Assembly (NCBI RefSeq): GCF_024296925.1
Contig: NZ_CP101125.1
Coordinates: 4,900,501 to 4,964,500 of the forward strand
Length of the DNA: 64,000 nucleotides
Source of the DNA: Pseudomonas nunensis
GTDB taxonomy: Bacteria > Pseudomonadota > Gammaproteobacteria > Pseudomonadales > Pseudomonadaceae
Reading direction: 5' to 3'
The notes under the pieces were generated by a model that saw nothing but the letters and a program-made list of their open reading frames with translations, was not told the DNA's origin and did not search any database. The stretch's first letter is position 1. Every line of letters starts with the position of its first letter. Shown here in pieces: positions 10,605 to 20,415 of this stretch. A program made the translations under genes and the position numbers.

Positions 10605-10741
10605 TTCAAAAATCCTCTTGGATAGGTTATCAACCATTCCACCCGATCGAACGGGCGTTCAATTCTTCCCGAAACACCTTTGTAAGTCGCTGCACGTTAC
10701 AGAAGCTGTAGCTGCGCTACCGACAAATGGTTTTCGAGGTG

Positions 10742-10770
10742 GCAAAAAGGGGGCCAAGCCCCCTTTTTGC
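10742..10770 (-). terminator. Terminator/attenuator between rpsB and tsf
   Basis: A near-perfect palindrome of 29 bases: GCAAAAAGGGGGC and its complement around a CA centre, 27 bases downstream of the rpsB stop. It ends in a run of T on either strand. An attenuating terminator in this gap is known from E. coli rpsB-tsf, where it sets the S2:EF-Ts ratio; the same role is inferred here. Confidence 0.8.
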
Positions 10771-10796
10771 TTACTGAGTTAACGCCAAGGCGTCAA

Positions 10797-11534
10797 TTAC
10801 TCAGCTGCTGCTACCGGAGCTTCTTCAACGAACTGCTCGGTGCCGCCAGCAACGTGGTTGCGACCGCGGATTACAGCGTCAGCCATCGAACCCATGTACA
10901 GCTGGATAGCGCGGATTGCGTCATCGTTGCCTGGGATGATGTAGTCAACGCCTTCCGGGCTGCTGTTGGTATCGACTACGCCGATAACCGGGATACCCAG
11001 TTTGTTGGCTTCGGTGATCGCGATGCGCTCGTGATCAACGTCGATAACGAACAGTGCGTCTGGCAGACCGCCCATGTCCTTGATACCACCCAGGGAACGA
11101 TCGAGCTTCTCAAGATCGCGAGTGCGCATCAGCGCTTCTTTCTTGGTCAGCTTGGCGAAAGTACCGTCTTCGGCTTGCACTTCAAGGTCACGCAGACGCT
11201 TGATGGAAGCACGGATGGTTTTGAAGTTGGTCAGCATGCCGCCCAACCAGCGGTGATCGACGTACGGCGAACCGCAACGTGCTGCTTCTTCAGCAACGAT
11301 CTTGCCAGCGGAACGCTTGGTGCCGACGAACAGAATCTTGTTTTTGCCCTGGGCCAGGCGCTCTACGAAAGTCAGAGCTTCGTTGAACATTGGCAGGGTT
11401 TTTTCAAGGTTGATGATGTGAATCTTGTTACGCGCGCCGAAAATGTATTTACCCATTTTCGGGTTCCAGTAACGGGTTTGGTGACCGAAGTGCACACCGG
11501 CCTTCAGCATATCGCGCATGTTGACTTGGGACAT
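10797..11534 (-). CDS. rpsB: 30S ribosomal protein S2
   Basis: Ribosomal protein S2, a late-assembling 30S protein. The 245-residue product begins [27 protein letters not shown] and contains the conserved FVGTKRSA and [24 protein letters not shown] segments. It is the promoter-proximal gene of the rpsB-tsf unit and is preceded by a long untranslated leader (see next feature). Confidence 0.98.
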   Translation of the reverse strand: MSQVNMRDMLKAGVHFGHQTRYWNPKMGKYIFGARNKIHIINLEKTLPMFNEALTFVERLAQGKNKILFVGTKRSAGKIVAEEAARCGSPYVDHRWLGGMLTNFKTIRASIKRLRDLEVQAEDGTFAKLTKKEALMRTRDLEKLDRSLGGIKDMGGLPDALFVIDVDHERIAITEANKLGIPVIGVVDTNSSPEGVDYIIPGNDDAIRAIQLYMGSMADAVIRGRNHVAGGTEQFVEEAPVAAAE

Positions 11535-11720
11535 GATAGTTCCTTAATAAGTCGGGTTTGGCCTCCACGTATCCCAATGACCAACCAGCAGCATCAGCTG
11601 AAGGCACCCAGGTCATCGTGTCGACACGTGTGTGGATTTAAGCCTTTCGGGGTATCCCCGGAAAGCGGCGCATTTTATATCACAAGGCAGGAAAAAACGG
11701 AACCCGGATTCTGAATTCCT
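11535..11720 (-). promoter_or_regulatory. rpsB leader, possible S2 autoregulatory RNA
   Basis: The 373-base space between rpsB and the divergent map gene is non-coding. On the minus strand the roughly 150 bases before rpsB hold dyads, including the palindrome CGTGTCGACACG (11617-11628) and an imperfect CTTTC-GGGG / CCCC-GGAAAG stem (11643-11665). A conserved rpsB leader bound by S2 is known in gammaproteobacteria; identity with that motif is inferred from position and structure, not from alignment. The rest of the gap (11720-11907) should contain the divergent promoters of rpsB and map; I do not assign them base by base. Confidence 0.5.
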
Positions 11721-11907
11721 GGCGCGCGCCTTTATCCACGCCCTTGGAATCGCCCAAGAATGCGCCTATCTATAGAGAGAAGCGACGCACAGAGGCTCAG
11801 ATTTGCGCTGATCGTCTGTTAGAATCGCGTTTTTCAGGGCTGCGAAGATTGACCGCGCAACGCCCATTCCGAATTAGTAAGCGCCGTTGAGCGCAGAGAG
11901 AGCCTGT

Positions 11908-12690
11908 ATGACCGTCACCCTCAAGACCCCCGAGGACATCGCAAAAATGCGGATCGCCGGCAAACTGGCCGCCGATGTGCTGGAAATGATTGCCGAACAT
12001 GTCAAACCGGGCGTCACCACCGAAGAACTGGACCGCATCTGCCACGACTACATCGTCAACGAGCAGAAAGCCATCCCTGCCCCGCTCAACTACAAGGGCT
12101 TCCCGAAGTCGATCTGCACCTCGATCAATCACGTGGTGTGCCACGGCATCCCGAATGAGAAGCCGCTGAAGAATGGCGACACCGTGAACATCGACGTGAC
12201 CGTGATCAAGGACGGCTACCACGGCGACACCAGCCGCATGTTCCACGTCGGCACCGTGCCGGTCTGGGCCGAGCGTCTGTCGCAGATCACCCAGGAATGC
12301 ATGTACAAGGCCATCGAAATCGTCAAACCCGGCTGCCGACTGGGCGACATCGGTGAAGTGATCCAGAAGCACGCGGAAAAGAACGGCTTCTCGGTGGTTC
12401 GCGAATTCTGCGGCCACGGCATCGGCAAGGTGTTCCACGAAGAGCCGCAGATCCTGCACTACGGCCGCGCCGGCACCGGCATGGAACTGAAAGCCGGCAT
12501 GACCTTCACCATCGAGCCGATGATCAACCAGGGCAAGGCCGACACCAAGGTGTTGGGCGACGGCTGGACCGCGATCACCAAAGACCGCAAGCTCTCGGCG
12601 CAGTGGGAACACACCCTGCTGGTCACCGAAACCGGCTACGAGATCTTCACCCTGCGCGCCGATGACACCATCCCCCGCGTTTCGGCCTGA
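11908..12690 (+). CDS. map: Type I methionine aminopeptidase
   Basis: Removes the initiator Met from new proteins. The 260-residue product carries the metal ligands in the expected blocks: [19 protein letters not shown] (two Asp), [12 protein letters not shown] (His), TIEPMIN (Glu), and QWEHTLLVT (last Glu). I chose the ATG at 11908 ([10 protein letters not shown]); a start 21 bases upstream is possible but unlike family N-termini. Divergent from rpsB, as in other pseudomonads, so peptidase and ribosomal protein promoters are back to back. Confidence 0.96.
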   Translation: MTVTLKTPEDIAKMRIAGKLAADVLEMIAEHVKPGVTTEELDRICHDYIVNEQKAIPAPLNYKGFPKSICTSINHVVCHGIPNEKPLKNGDTVNIDVTVIKDGYHGDTSRMFHVGTVPVWAERLSQITQECMYKAIEIVKPGCRLGDIGEVIQKHAEKNGFSVVREFCGHGIGKVFHEEPQILHYGRAGTGMELKAGMTFTIEPMINQGKADTKVLGDGWTAITKDRKLSAQWEHTLLVTETGYEIFTLRADDTIPRVSA

Positions 12691-12734
12691 TCGACCCGCA
12701 CAGTTCACAGCCTTATAGAAAGGAAAGCCAATCG

Positions 12735-15437
12735 ATGCCGCAGGTGGATCCCGAACTCTTCGACCGTGGCCAGTTCCAGGCGGAACTGGCCCTGAAGGCC
12801 AGCCCGATTGCGGCCTTCAAGAAGGCGATTCGCCAGGCCCGCGAGGTTCTCGACGGGCGTTTTCGCAGCGGGCGGGACATTCGCCGGTTGATCGAGGATC
12901 GTGCCTGGTTCGTCGATAACATCCTGCAAAAGGCCTGGGAGCAGTTCAACTGGAGCGAAGACGCCGACATCGCGCTGGTTGCGGTTGGCGGCTACGGTCG
13001 CGGCGAGTTGCACCCGTATTCCGACATCGATCTGCTGATCCTGCTGGACAGTGCCGACCACGAGGTTTTCCGCGATTCCATCGAGCGTTTTCTAACGTTG
13101 TTGTGGGATATCGGCCTGGAAGTCGGTCAGAGCGTGCGCTCGGTGGACGAATGCGCCGTCGAGGCCCGCGCCGACCTGACTGTCGTCACCAACCTGATGG
13201 AGAGCCGCACCATCTGCGGCCCCGAGCGCCTGCGCCAGCGCATGCTCGACGTCACCAGCACCGCGCACATGTGGCCGAGCAAGGAGTTTTTCCTGGCCAA
13301 GCGCGCCGAGCAAAAGGCCCGTCACCACAAGTACAACGACACCGAATACAACCTGGAACCTAACGTCAAAGGCTCGCCCGGCGGCTTGCGGGATATCCAG
13401 ACGATTCTGTGGGTCGCCCGTCGCGAGTACGGCACCCTGAACCTCCGGGCCCTGGCCGGCGAAGGCTTTCTGGTAGAAAGCGAAAACGCCCTGCTGGCCT
13501 CGTCCCAGGAATTCTTGTGGAAGGTTCGTTACGCCCTGCACATGCTCGCTGGCCGCTCCGAAGACCGCTTGCTGTTCGACCACCAGCGCTCCATCGCCGG
13601 GCTGCTGGGGTTTGAAGGTGATGACGCCAAGCAGGCCATCGAAAACTTCATGCAGCAGTATTACCGCGTGGTCATGAGCATCGCCCAGCTCAGCGACCTG
13701 ATCATCCAGCACTTCGAGGAAGTCATTCTCGCGCCGGAAGACGAAGCGCCACCGCAGCCGATCAACTCGCGATTCCAGCTGCACGATGGCTACATCGAAG
13801 CACGTAACAACAACGTGTTCCGCCGTACGCCGTTCGCCATGCTCGAAATCTTCGTGCTAATGGCCCAGCAACCGGAAATCAAAGGCGTGCGGGCCGATAC
13901 CATTCGTCTGCTGCGGGAAAACCGTCACCTGATCGACGATGACTTCCGTAACGATATTCGCAACACCAGCCTGTTTATCGAGCTGTTCAAGTGCAAGATC
14001 GGCATCCATCGCAACCTGCGGCGGATGAACCGTTACGGCATCCTCGGGCGCTACCTGCCGGAGTTCGGCTTTATCGTCGGGCAGATGCAGCACGACCTGT
14101 TCCACATCTATACGGTCGATGCCCACACCCTGAACCTGATCAAGCATCTGCGTAAGTTGCAGTACACCCAGGTGTCGGAAAAATTCCCGCTGGCCAGCAA
14201 GCTCATGGCCAAGCTGCCCAAGCCGGAACTGATCTACCTGGCCGGCCTGTACCACGACATCGGCAAGGGCCGGCATGGTGATCACTCGGACATCGGCGCG
14301 GTGGACGCCGAAGCCTTTTGCCAGCGTCATCAATTGCCAGTGTGGGACAGTCGCCTGATCGTCTGGCTGGTGCAGAACCACCTGGTGATGTCGACCACCG
14401 CCCAGCGCAAGGACTTGTCCGACCCACAGGTGATCCATGATTTCGCGCAGATCGTCGGCGATGAAACCCATCTCGATTATCTGTATGTGCTGACCGTCGC
14501 CGACATCAACGCCACCAACCCGACGCTGTGGAATTCCTGGCGTGCCAGCCTGTTGCGCCAGCTCTATACCGAAACCAAGCGCGCCTTGCGTCGCGGCCTG
14601 GAAAATCCGGTGGACCGCGAAGAGCAGATCCGCCAGACCCAAAGCGCGGCCCTGGACATTCTGGTGCGCGGCGGCACCGACCCGGACGATGTCGAGCAGC
14701 TGTGGGCACAGTTGGGCGATGACTACTTCCTGCGTCACACCGCCGGCGACGTGGCCTGGCACAGTGACGCGATCCTGCAGCAGCCGGCCGATGGCGGTCC
14801 GCTGGTGCTGATCAAGGAAACCACCCAGCGCGAATTCGAGGGCGGCACGCAGATCTTCATCTATGCGCCCGACCAACACGACTTCTTCGCCGTGACCGTG
14901 GCCGCGATGGACCAGCTCAACCTGAACATTCACGACGCGCGGGTGATCACCTCCAGCAGCCAGTTCACCCTCGACACCTACATCGTGCTCGACACCGACG
15001 GCGACTCGATCGGCGACAACCCGACGCGGGTCAAGCAGATCCGCGAAGGCCTGACCGAAGCCCTGCGCAACCCGGACGATTACCCGACGATCATCCAGCG
15101 TCGGGTGCCGCGCCAGCTCAAGCACTTTGCGTTCGCGCCACAAGTGACGATCCACAACGACGCCCAGCGTCCGGTGACCGTGCTAGAACTCAGCGCCCCG
15201 GATCGCCCGGGCCTGCTGGCGCGCATTGGTGGCATCTTCCTCGAGTTCGATCTGTCGCTGCAAAACGCCAAGATTGCGACCCTGGGCGAGCGCGTGGAAG
15301 ACGTGTTCTTCATCACCGACGCGAACAACCAGCCGCTGTCCGACCCGTTGCTGTGCAGCCGCTTGCAGGATGCAATCGTTGAGCAACTGAGCGTCAGCCA
15401 GGAACCCGATATCAAACTGTCTCGGATCAGCATCTGA
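12735..15437 (+). CDS. glnD: Bifunctional PII uridylyltransferase / uridylyl-removing enzyme GlnD
   Basis: Nitrogen sensor: uridylylates PII when glutamine is low and removes UMP when it is high. The 900-residue protein has the nucleotidyltransferase core [15 protein letters not shown] (85-99), a linking helical region, the HD hydrolase motif HDIGKG (near 507), and two C-terminal ACT domains (about 700-780 and 812-890) that bind glutamine. All domains are present and full length. RBS AAAGGAAA lies upstream of the ATG. It is 44 bases after map, so it may be co-transcribed. Confidence 0.97.
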   Translation: MPQVDPELFDRGQFQAELALKASPIAAFKKAIRQAREVLDGRFRSGRDIRRLIEDRAWFVDNILQKAWEQFNWSEDADIALVAVGGYGRGELHPYSDIDLLILLDSADHEVFRDSIERFLTLLWDIGLEVGQSVRSVDECAVEARADLTVVTNLMESRTICGPERLRQRMLDVTSTAHMWPSKEFFLAKRAEQKARHHKYNDTEYNLEPNVKGSPGGLRDIQTILWVARREYGTLNLRALAGEGFLVESENALLASSQEFLWKVRYALHMLAGRSEDRLLFDHQRSIAGLLGFEGDDAKQAIENFMQQYYRVVMSIAQLSDLIIQHFEEVILAPEDEAPPQPINSRFQLHDGYIEARNNNVFRRTPFAMLEIFVLMAQQPEIKGVRADTIRLLRENRHLIDDDFRNDIRNTSLFIELFKCKIGIHRNLRRMNRYGILGRYLPEFGFIVGQMQHDLFHIYTVDAHTLNLIKHLRKLQYTQVSEKFPLASKLMAKLPKPELIYLAGLYHDIGKGRHGDHSDIGAVDAEAFCQRHQLPVWDSRLIVWLVQNHLVMSTTAQRKDLSDPQVIHDFAQIVGDETHLDYLYVLTVADINATNPTLWNSWRASLLRQLYTETKRALRRGLENPVDREEQIRQTQSAALDILVRGGTDPDDVEQLWAQLGDDYFLRHTAGDVAWHSDAILQQPADGGPLVLIKETTQREFEGGTQIFIYAPDQHDFFAVTVAAMDQLNLNIHDARVITSSSQFTLDTYIVLDTDGDSIGDNPTRVKQIREGLTEALRNPDDYPTIIQRRVPRQLKHFAFAPQVTIHNDAQRPVTVLELSAPDRPGLLARIGGIFLEFDLSLQNAKIATLGERVEDVFFITDANNQPLSDPLLCSRLQDAIVEQLSVSQEPDIKLSRISI

Positions 15438-15453
15438 ACCAACATATTTCCCC

Positions 15454-15542
15454 TGTGGGAGCGGGCTTGCTCGCGAAAGCGGTGGGTCAGTCGACATTAA
15501 CCTGTCTGACACACCGCATTCGCGAGCAAGCCCGCTCCCACA
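15454..15542. repeat. REPIN, GTGGGAGCGGGCTTGC type
   Basis: Two inverted REP arms (TGTGGGAGCGGGCTTGCTCG... and its complement) about 40 bases apart, between glnD and dapC. This head-to-head pair is the usual REPIN arrangement, mobilised in trans by RAYT transposases; none is encoded in this window. Could act as transcript-end hairpin for glnD. Confidence 0.9.
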
Positions 15543-15558
15543 TTAGAAGAGGCCCCCG

Positions 15559-16758
15559 ATGAACAACGCTCTGAACCAGTTGCAGCCCTACCCGTTCGAG
15601 AAGCTCCGCGCCCTGCTCGGTAGCGTCACGCCCAACCCGGACAAGCGCCCTATCGCGCTGTCGATCGGCGAGCCGAAGCACCGTTCGCCAAGCTTTGTCG
15701 CCGAAGCCCTGGCCAGCAATCTGGATCAGATGGCCGTGTATCCGACCACCCTCGGCATCCCGGCCCTGCGCGAAGCCATCGCGGCCTGGTGTGAACGTCG
15801 CTTTGACATCCCGAACGGCTGGCTCGACCCTGCGCGCAATGTGCTGCCGGTCAATGGCACCCGTGAAGCGCTGTTTGCCTTCACCCAAACCGTGGTCAAC
15901 CGTGGCGACGACGCGCTGGTGGTCAGCCCGAACCCGTTCTATCAAATCTACGAAGGCGCGGCATTCCTCGCCGGGGCCAAGCCGCATTACCTGCCGTGCC
16001 TCGACGAAAACGGTTTCAACCCAAATTTCGATGCGGTTTCGCCCGACATCTGGAAGCGTTGCCAGATCCTGTTCCTGTGCTCGCCGGGGAACCCGACCGG
16101 CGCACTGATCCCGGTCGACACCCTGAAGAAGCTGATCGCCCTGGCCGACCAATACGACTTCGTGATCGCCGCCGACGAGTGCTACAGCGAACTGTACTTC
16201 GACGAACAAACCCCGCCGCCGGGCCTGCTCAGCGCTTGCGTGGAACTGGGCCGCAAGGACTTCAAGCGTTGCGTGGTGTTCCACAGCCTGTCCAAGCGCT
16301 CCAACCTGCCGGGCCTGCGTTCGGGTTTCGTCGCCGGTGACGCCGACATTCTCAAAGGCTTCCTGCTGTACCGCACCTATCACGGCTGCGCGATGCCGGT
16401 TCAGACCCAGCTGGCCAGCGTCGCCGCGTGGAACGACGAAGTGCACGTGCGCGCCAACCGTGCGCTGTATCGCGAAAAATACGATGCGGTCCTGGAAATC
16501 CTCAGCCCGGTGATGGATGTACAACGTCCGGACGGCGGTTTCTACCTGTGGCCGAACGTTGAAGGTGATGACGAGGCGTTCTGCCGGGATTTGTTCGTTG
16601 AAGAACACGTGACGGTGGTCCCGGGGTCGTACTTGTCTCGCGACGTGGACGGCACCAATCCTGGCGCTGGCCGGGTGCGTATGGCGCTGGTTGCGCCGTT
16701 GGCCGAGTGCGTTGAAGCCGCCGAGCGGATTCGCGCCTTCATCCAGCGCCGCAAATAA
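15559..16758 (+). CDS. dapC: Succinyldiaminopimelate transaminase DapC
   Basis: PLP enzyme that converts N-succinyl-2-amino-6-ketopimelate to N-succinyl-L,L-DAP in lysine/peptidoglycan precursor synthesis. The 399-residue class I aminotransferase shows the SPGNPTG motif, the DECYSELYF segment, and the PLP Lys in SLSKRSNLPGLRSG (Lys 246), with Arg in the C-terminal GRVRMAL segment. The name DapC rests on the product family and on synteny with glnD upstream and dapD downstream, as in P. aeruginosa. Confidence 0.93.
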   Translation: MNNALNQLQPYPFEKLRALLGSVTPNPDKRPIALSIGEPKHRSPSFVAEALASNLDQMAVYPTTLGIPALREAIAAWCERRFDIPNGWLDPARNVLPVNGTREALFAFTQTVVNRGDDALVVSPNPFYQIYEGAAFLAGAKPHYLPCLDENGFNPNFDAVSPDIWKRCQILFLCSPGNPTGALIPVDTLKKLIALADQYDFVIAADECYSELYFDEQTPPPGLLSACVELGRKDFKRCVVFHSLSKRSNLPGLRSGFVAGDADILKGFLLYRTYHGCAMPVQTQLASVAAWNDEVHVRANRALYREKYDAVLEILSPVMDVQRPDGGFYLWPNVEGDDEAFCRDLFVEEHVTVVPGSYLSRDVDGTNPGAGRVRMALVAPLAECVEAAERIRAFIQRRK

Positions 16759-16767
16759 AACCCCACC

Positions 16768-16841
16768 TGTAGGAGCGAGGCTTGCCCGCGAAAGCGTCTT
16801 ATCTGACACACCGCTTTCGCGGGCAAGCCTCGCTCCTACAG
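16768..16841. repeat. REPIN, GTAGGAGCGAGGCTTGCCCG type
   Basis: Second REP subfamily: TGTAGGAGCGAGGCTTGCCC arm and its complement with a short spacer, between the convergent dapC and antiporter genes. Forms a strong hairpin able to serve as a bidirectional transcript end. Confidence 0.9.
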
Positions 16842-16850
16842 GGGGCGGTG

Positions 16851-18482
16851 TTATTTCACCTGGCCGAGGTTTGCTTCGCTCAGGTCCAGCTCGCCCAGCA
16901 CTTCACGCAAAACGTCATCACCAATCTGGTGGTGACGGCTGAGGCTGTATAACTCCAGACGCTGCGCCCGCAGCGCCTTCAAGCGCAATCGCCGCTCCAG
17001 CAGGTCCATCTGAAACGCCAGGGCCTGGGCTTCGGCGGAGTCGTTGAACACCTCCAGTTGATGCCGATATTCGGACATGATTCGCGCCTTGAGTTCAGCC
17101 GCCAGCGCCGCTTCCGCCGCATCCGCAGGCTTGGCTTCTTCGACTTCCAGCGCATGAATCGCCGCTTCTGCGGTTTTGCGCCAAGCCTCACGCACTTCGT
17201 TACGGCGCTTGTCGTCGGGGCTTTTCTCGATGCCACGCAGTAACAGCGGCAAGGCAATGCACGCCGCGATCAGCGACAGCAGAATCACCCCGGCAGCGAT
17301 GAAAATCAGCAGGTCACGCTCGGGAAACGCATCAGCCCCCATTAATAGCGGCACCGACAGCACGCCCGCCAGGGTCACCGCACCGCGCACGCCGCCGACA
17401 GTCAGCAACCAGCAAGATCGCGCCGTGGGCACCAGCGTCAACTCGCCCTTCCCGCGCCAGCGGCGCAACAGTCCCGAGAAGCGCCACGTGCTCTGCACCC
17501 AGATAAACCGCAGCACCAGCAACACCAGGAAAATCGCCACCACATCCAGGCAACGGTAGAGCAGCGTCGGCCACAACGAGGTTTCGTGACTGGCCACAGC
17601 CTTGATGATGTCTGGCAGTTGTAGGCCCAGCAGCAGGAAGATCAGGCCGTTGAAGGCGAATTCCAGCAACGACCAGACACTGCGATTGAGCAATCGGGTA
17701 CTGGTTTGGCGTGGCAGCAGGTCGAGCCAGCTCTGCATCATCCCCGCTGCGACTGCAGAAAGAATGCCGGATGCACCAAGACGTTCGGCCAGCACATAAG
17801 CGGCGAACGGCAGCAGCAACATGAACACCACGTGAGTCGCCGGGTCATCCCAGCCCCGGGCGATCATCCACGAGCGCAAGCGCCCGACCAGCCAACTGAG
17901 CGCCACGCCAATGGCCAGGCCACCGACCGCCACCAGTACGAAGGTCAGACTGGCGTTGGCCAGGGAGAACACGCCGGTCACCGCGGCGACCAAGGCAAAC
18001 TTGAAGGTCACCAGGCCCGACGCGTCGTTCATCAACGCCTCGCCCTGCAGCATGTGCATCAGCGGTGTCGGCAAACGGTTCTGGGAAATCGCCGACACCG
18101 CCACGGCATCAGTTGGCGACAACACCGCCGCCAACGCGAACGCCACCGGCAGCGGGATACTGGGGATCAACCAGTGAATGAAATACCCGGCGCCGACCAC
18201 CGTGAACAGCACCAAACCGACGGCCAGGGTCAGGATCGGCCCGCGCAGACGCCACAGTTCGCGCTTGGGCATGCGCCAGCCATCGGAAAACAGCAGCGGC
18301 GGCAGAAACAGGAAGAGGAACAACTCGGGGTCCAGCGCTACATGCAGCCCCAACGTGGGCCAGGCGAGTAAAGCACCCGCGCCGATCTGCACCAATGGCA
18401 GGGGCAGCGGGATCACCCGTCCGATCAGGCGTGAAACGCCGACCAGCATCAACAGGATCAGGACGGTGTAGGCGGTTTGCAT
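16851..18482 (-). CDS. CPA1-family Na+/H+ antiporter
   Basis: Inner-membrane cation/proton exchanger for pH and salt homeostasis. The 543-residue protein has about 12 hydrophobic segments over residues 1-410, the CPA1 ion-site motif SPTDAVAV at 122-129, a second conserved GEALMNDASGLV segment at about 146-157, and a C-terminal cytoplasmic helical tail (about 410-543) rich in charged residues. Similar genes lie between dapC and dapD in P. aeruginosa. Ion preference (Na+, K+ or other) cannot be told from the sequence. Confidence 0.88.
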   Translation of the reverse strand: MQTAYTVLILLMLVGVSRLIGRVIPLPLPLVQIGAGALLAWPTLGLHVALDPELFLFLFLPPLLFSDGWRMPKRELWRLRGPILTLAVGLVLFTVVGAGYFIHWLIPSIPLPVAFALAAVLSPTDAVAVSAISQNRLPTPLMHMLQGEALMNDASGLVTFKFALVAAVTGVFSLANASLTFVLVAVGGLAIGVALSWLVGRLRSWMIARGWDDPATHVVFMLLLPFAAYVLAERLGASGILSAVAAGMMQSWLDLLPRQTSTRLLNRSVWSLLEFAFNGLIFLLLGLQLPDIIKAVASHETSLWPTLLYRCLDVVAIFLVLLVLRFIWVQSTWRFSGLLRRWRGKGELTLVPTARSCWLLTVGGVRGAVTLAGVLSVPLLMGADAFPERDLLIFIAAGVILLSLIAACIALPLLLRGIEKSPDDKRRNEVREAWRKTAEAAIHALEVEEAKPADAAEAALAAELKARIMSEYRHQLEVFNDSAEAQALAFQMDLLERRLRLKALRAQRLELYSLSRHHQIGDDVLREVLGELDLSEANLGQVK

Positions 18483-18592
18483 AAAGCGTTATTCCCAGAC
18501 AATCGACAGCATTGAAGTGCCATATTAGCCGCTTAGACTGCTGGCTGGCCGTTGCACCAATGTCGCATCGCCCCGCTACACCGCAAAACCAC

Positions 18593-18697
18593 TGTGGGAG
18601 CGGCGGTGCGACGATTCGACTTGCTCGCGAAGGCGTCGTGTCAGCCGCCATCACTGCTACCTGACACGACGCCTTCGCGAGCAAGCCCGCTCCCACA
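18593..18697. repeat. REPIN with an enlarged left arm
   Basis: The right arm is the normal CGCGAGCAAGCCCGCTCCCA sequence. The left arm reads GTGGGAGCGG, then 16 extra bases (CGGTGCGACGATTCGA), then CTTGCTCGCGAAGG. Sits in the 292-base gap between the antiporter and the ArsC-like gene, which otherwise holds only their divergent promoter regions. Confidence 0.85.
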
Positions 18698-18774
18698 GGT
18701 TTTGCGCTTTAACCGGAAGGCCATGGCATAATCCGTCACCATTTTTTTCCAGCACCTGCAAAGGGGGCAATTCC

Positions 18775-19137
18775 TTGACCGATTCAAGCAAAACGTTGCA
18801 CCTTTTCGGCATCAAAGCCTGCGACACCATGAAAAAGGCGCGCACCTGGCTCGATGAACACGCTGTCAGCTATGACTTTCATGATTACAAAACGGCCGGT
18901 ATCGACCGTGAACACCTCAACCAATGGTGCGACGAGCACGGCTGGCAAGTGGTGTTGAACCGCGCAGGCACGACCTTTCGCAAACTCGACGACGAACGCA
19001 AAGCCGATCTCGACCAAGCGAAAGCCATCGAGCTGATGCTCGCACAACCCTCGATGATCAAGCGCCCGGTGCTTGATCTCGGTGACCGAACCCTGATTGG
19101 CTTCAAGCCAGATATCTACGCGGCCGCACTCAAGTAA
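18775..19137 (+). CDS. ArsC/Spx-fold reductase-like protein (YffB family)
   Basis: Small thioredoxin-fold protein of the ArsC superfamily. The 120-residue product begins at a TTG codon with GGGGGC seven bases upstream. It has one redox-type Cys in GIKACDTMKK (Cys 16) followed by an Arg in the CDTMKKARTWL helix, as in YffB-type proteins; classical arsenate reductase needs further residues, so arsenate reduction is not supported. It is 32 bases before dapD, and the pair is conserved in pseudomonads. True substrate unknown. Confidence 0.85.
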   Translation: MTDSSKTLHLFGIKACDTMKKARTWLDEHAVSYDFHDYKTAGIDREHLNQWCDEHGWQVVLNRAGTTFRKLDDERKADLDQAKAIELMLAQPSMIKRPVLDLGDRTLIGFKPDIYAAALK

Positions 19138-19169
19138 GGCAGCCCGTTCTTTTTGTTAGAGGTATCAAC

Positions 19170-20204
19170 ATGTCCAATTCCCTGTTCAGCCTGGCCTTCG
19201 GTGTCGGCACTCAAAACCGTCAAGGCGCATGGCTGGAAGTGTTTTACGCACAGCCGCTGCTCAATCCGTCGGCCGAGCTGGTCGCAGCCATTGCACCGGT
19301 CCTGGGCTACACCGAAGGCAACCAGGCCATCACCTTCACTACCGCACAGGCTTCGCAACTGGCTGAAGCGCTGAAGAACGTCGATGCCGGCCAAGCCGCG
19401 CTGCTGACCCGTCTGGCCGAAAGCCACAAGCCGCTGGTCGCGACCATCCTGGCTGAAGACGTGCAACTGACGTCCACGCCTGAGGCTTACCTCAAGCTGC
19501 ACCTGCTGTCCCACCGTCTGGTCAAGCCTCACGGCCTGAACCTGGCCGGCGTGTTCCCGCTGCTGCCAAACGTTGCCTGGACCAGCCAGGGCGCCATCGA
19601 CCTCGCCGAACTGGCCGAGCATCAACTGGAAGCCCGCCTGCGCGGCGAGCTGCTGGAAGTGTTCTCGGTGGACAAGTTCCCGAAAATGACCGACTACGTG
19701 GTTCCGGCCGGCGTGCGTATCGCTGACGCCGCGCGGATTCGCCTGGGCGCCTACGTGGGCGAAGGCACCACGGTGATGCACGAAGGTTTCGTCAACTTCA
19801 ACGCAGGCACCGAAGGCCCGGGCATGATCGAAGGTCGTGTGTCGGCTGGCGTGTTCGTCGGCAAGGGTTCGGACCTGGGCGGCGGTTGCTCGACCATGGG
19901 CACCCTGTCGGGCGGCGGCAACATCGTGATCAAGGTTGGCGAAGGCTGCCTGATCGGCGCGAACGCCGGTATCGGTATCCCGTTGGGCGACCGCAACACT
20001 GTTGAATCGGGCCTGTACGTGACCGCCGGCACCAAAGTCGCGCTGCTCGACGAAAACAACAAACTGGTCAAAGTCGTGAAGGCTCGTGAACTGGCTGGCC
20101 AACCTGACCTGTTGTTCCGTCGCAATTCGGAGACCGGTGCGGTGGAATGCAAAACCCACAAATCGGCCATCGAACTGAACGAAGCGCTGCACGCTCACAA
20201 CTAA
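19170..20204 (+). CDS. dapD: 2,3,4,5-tetrahydropyridine-2,6-dicarboxylate N-succinyltransferase DapD
   Basis: Transfers succinyl from succinyl-CoA to tetrahydrodipicolinate in the DAP/lysine pathway, just before the DapC step. The 344-residue product is the longer Pseudomonas-type DapD, with an N-terminal helical domain and a C-terminal left-handed beta-helix of hexapeptide repeats (VGKGSDLGGGCSTMGTLSGG, GEGCLIGANAGIGIPLGDRN). RBS GAGG precedes the ATG. The neighbours dapC (upstream) and dapE (downstream) give three of the pathway's steps within 12 kb. Confidence 0.95.
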   Translation: MSNSLFSLAFGVGTQNRQGAWLEVFYAQPLLNPSAELVAAIAPVLGYTEGNQAITFTTAQASQLAEALKNVDAGQAALLTRLAESHKPLVATILAEDVQLTSTPEAYLKLHLLSHRLVKPHGLNLAGVFPLLPNVAWTSQGAIDLAELAEHQLEARLRGELLEVFSVDKFPKMTDYVVPAGVRIADAARIRLGAYVGEGTTVMHEGFVNFNAGTEGPGMIEGRVSAGVFVGKGSDLGGGCSTMGTLSGGGNIVIKVGEGCLIGANAGIGIPLGDRNTVESGLYVTAGTKVALLDENNKLVKVVKARELAGQPDLLFRRNSETGAVECKTHKSAIELNEALHAHN

Positions 20205-20239
20205 GCAGAGCATCAAACGATCACCTGTGCCTTGCCCTC

Positions 20240-20275
20240 GATCTTGATTTTGATCTTGATCTTGATCTTGATCTT
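20240..20275. repeat. Hexanucleotide tandem repeat (GATCTT)6
   Basis: Six contiguous 6-base units GATCTT, the second being GATTTT, directly abutting the next REPIN. Non-coding, between dapD and csdA. Such short tandem tracts can change length by slippage. Confidence 0.9.
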
Positions 20276-20349
20276 GTAGGAGCGAGGCTTGCCCGCGAAG
20301 CTTTTGGGCGTCAGTGAAGACGCCTTCGCGGGCAAGCCTCGCTCCTACA
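20275..20349. repeat. REPIN, GTAGGAGCGAGGCTTGCCCG type
   Basis: Inverted pair of the TGTAGGAGCGAGGCTTGCCC arm with its complement, starting exactly where the hexanucleotide tract ends. Lies between dapD and csdA. Confidence 0.9.
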
Positions 20350-20415
20350 AGGGCAAGGGCGAGGAATATCAAGGTCAGGCGCTCCCCCCGCCCATGTTCA
20401 ACAGGGCCCGATAGC

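Noticed and set aside
18775..19137. Arsenate reductase
   Set aside because: The fold and first Cys agree, but catalytic features of true ArsC are not evident and no ars genes are near.
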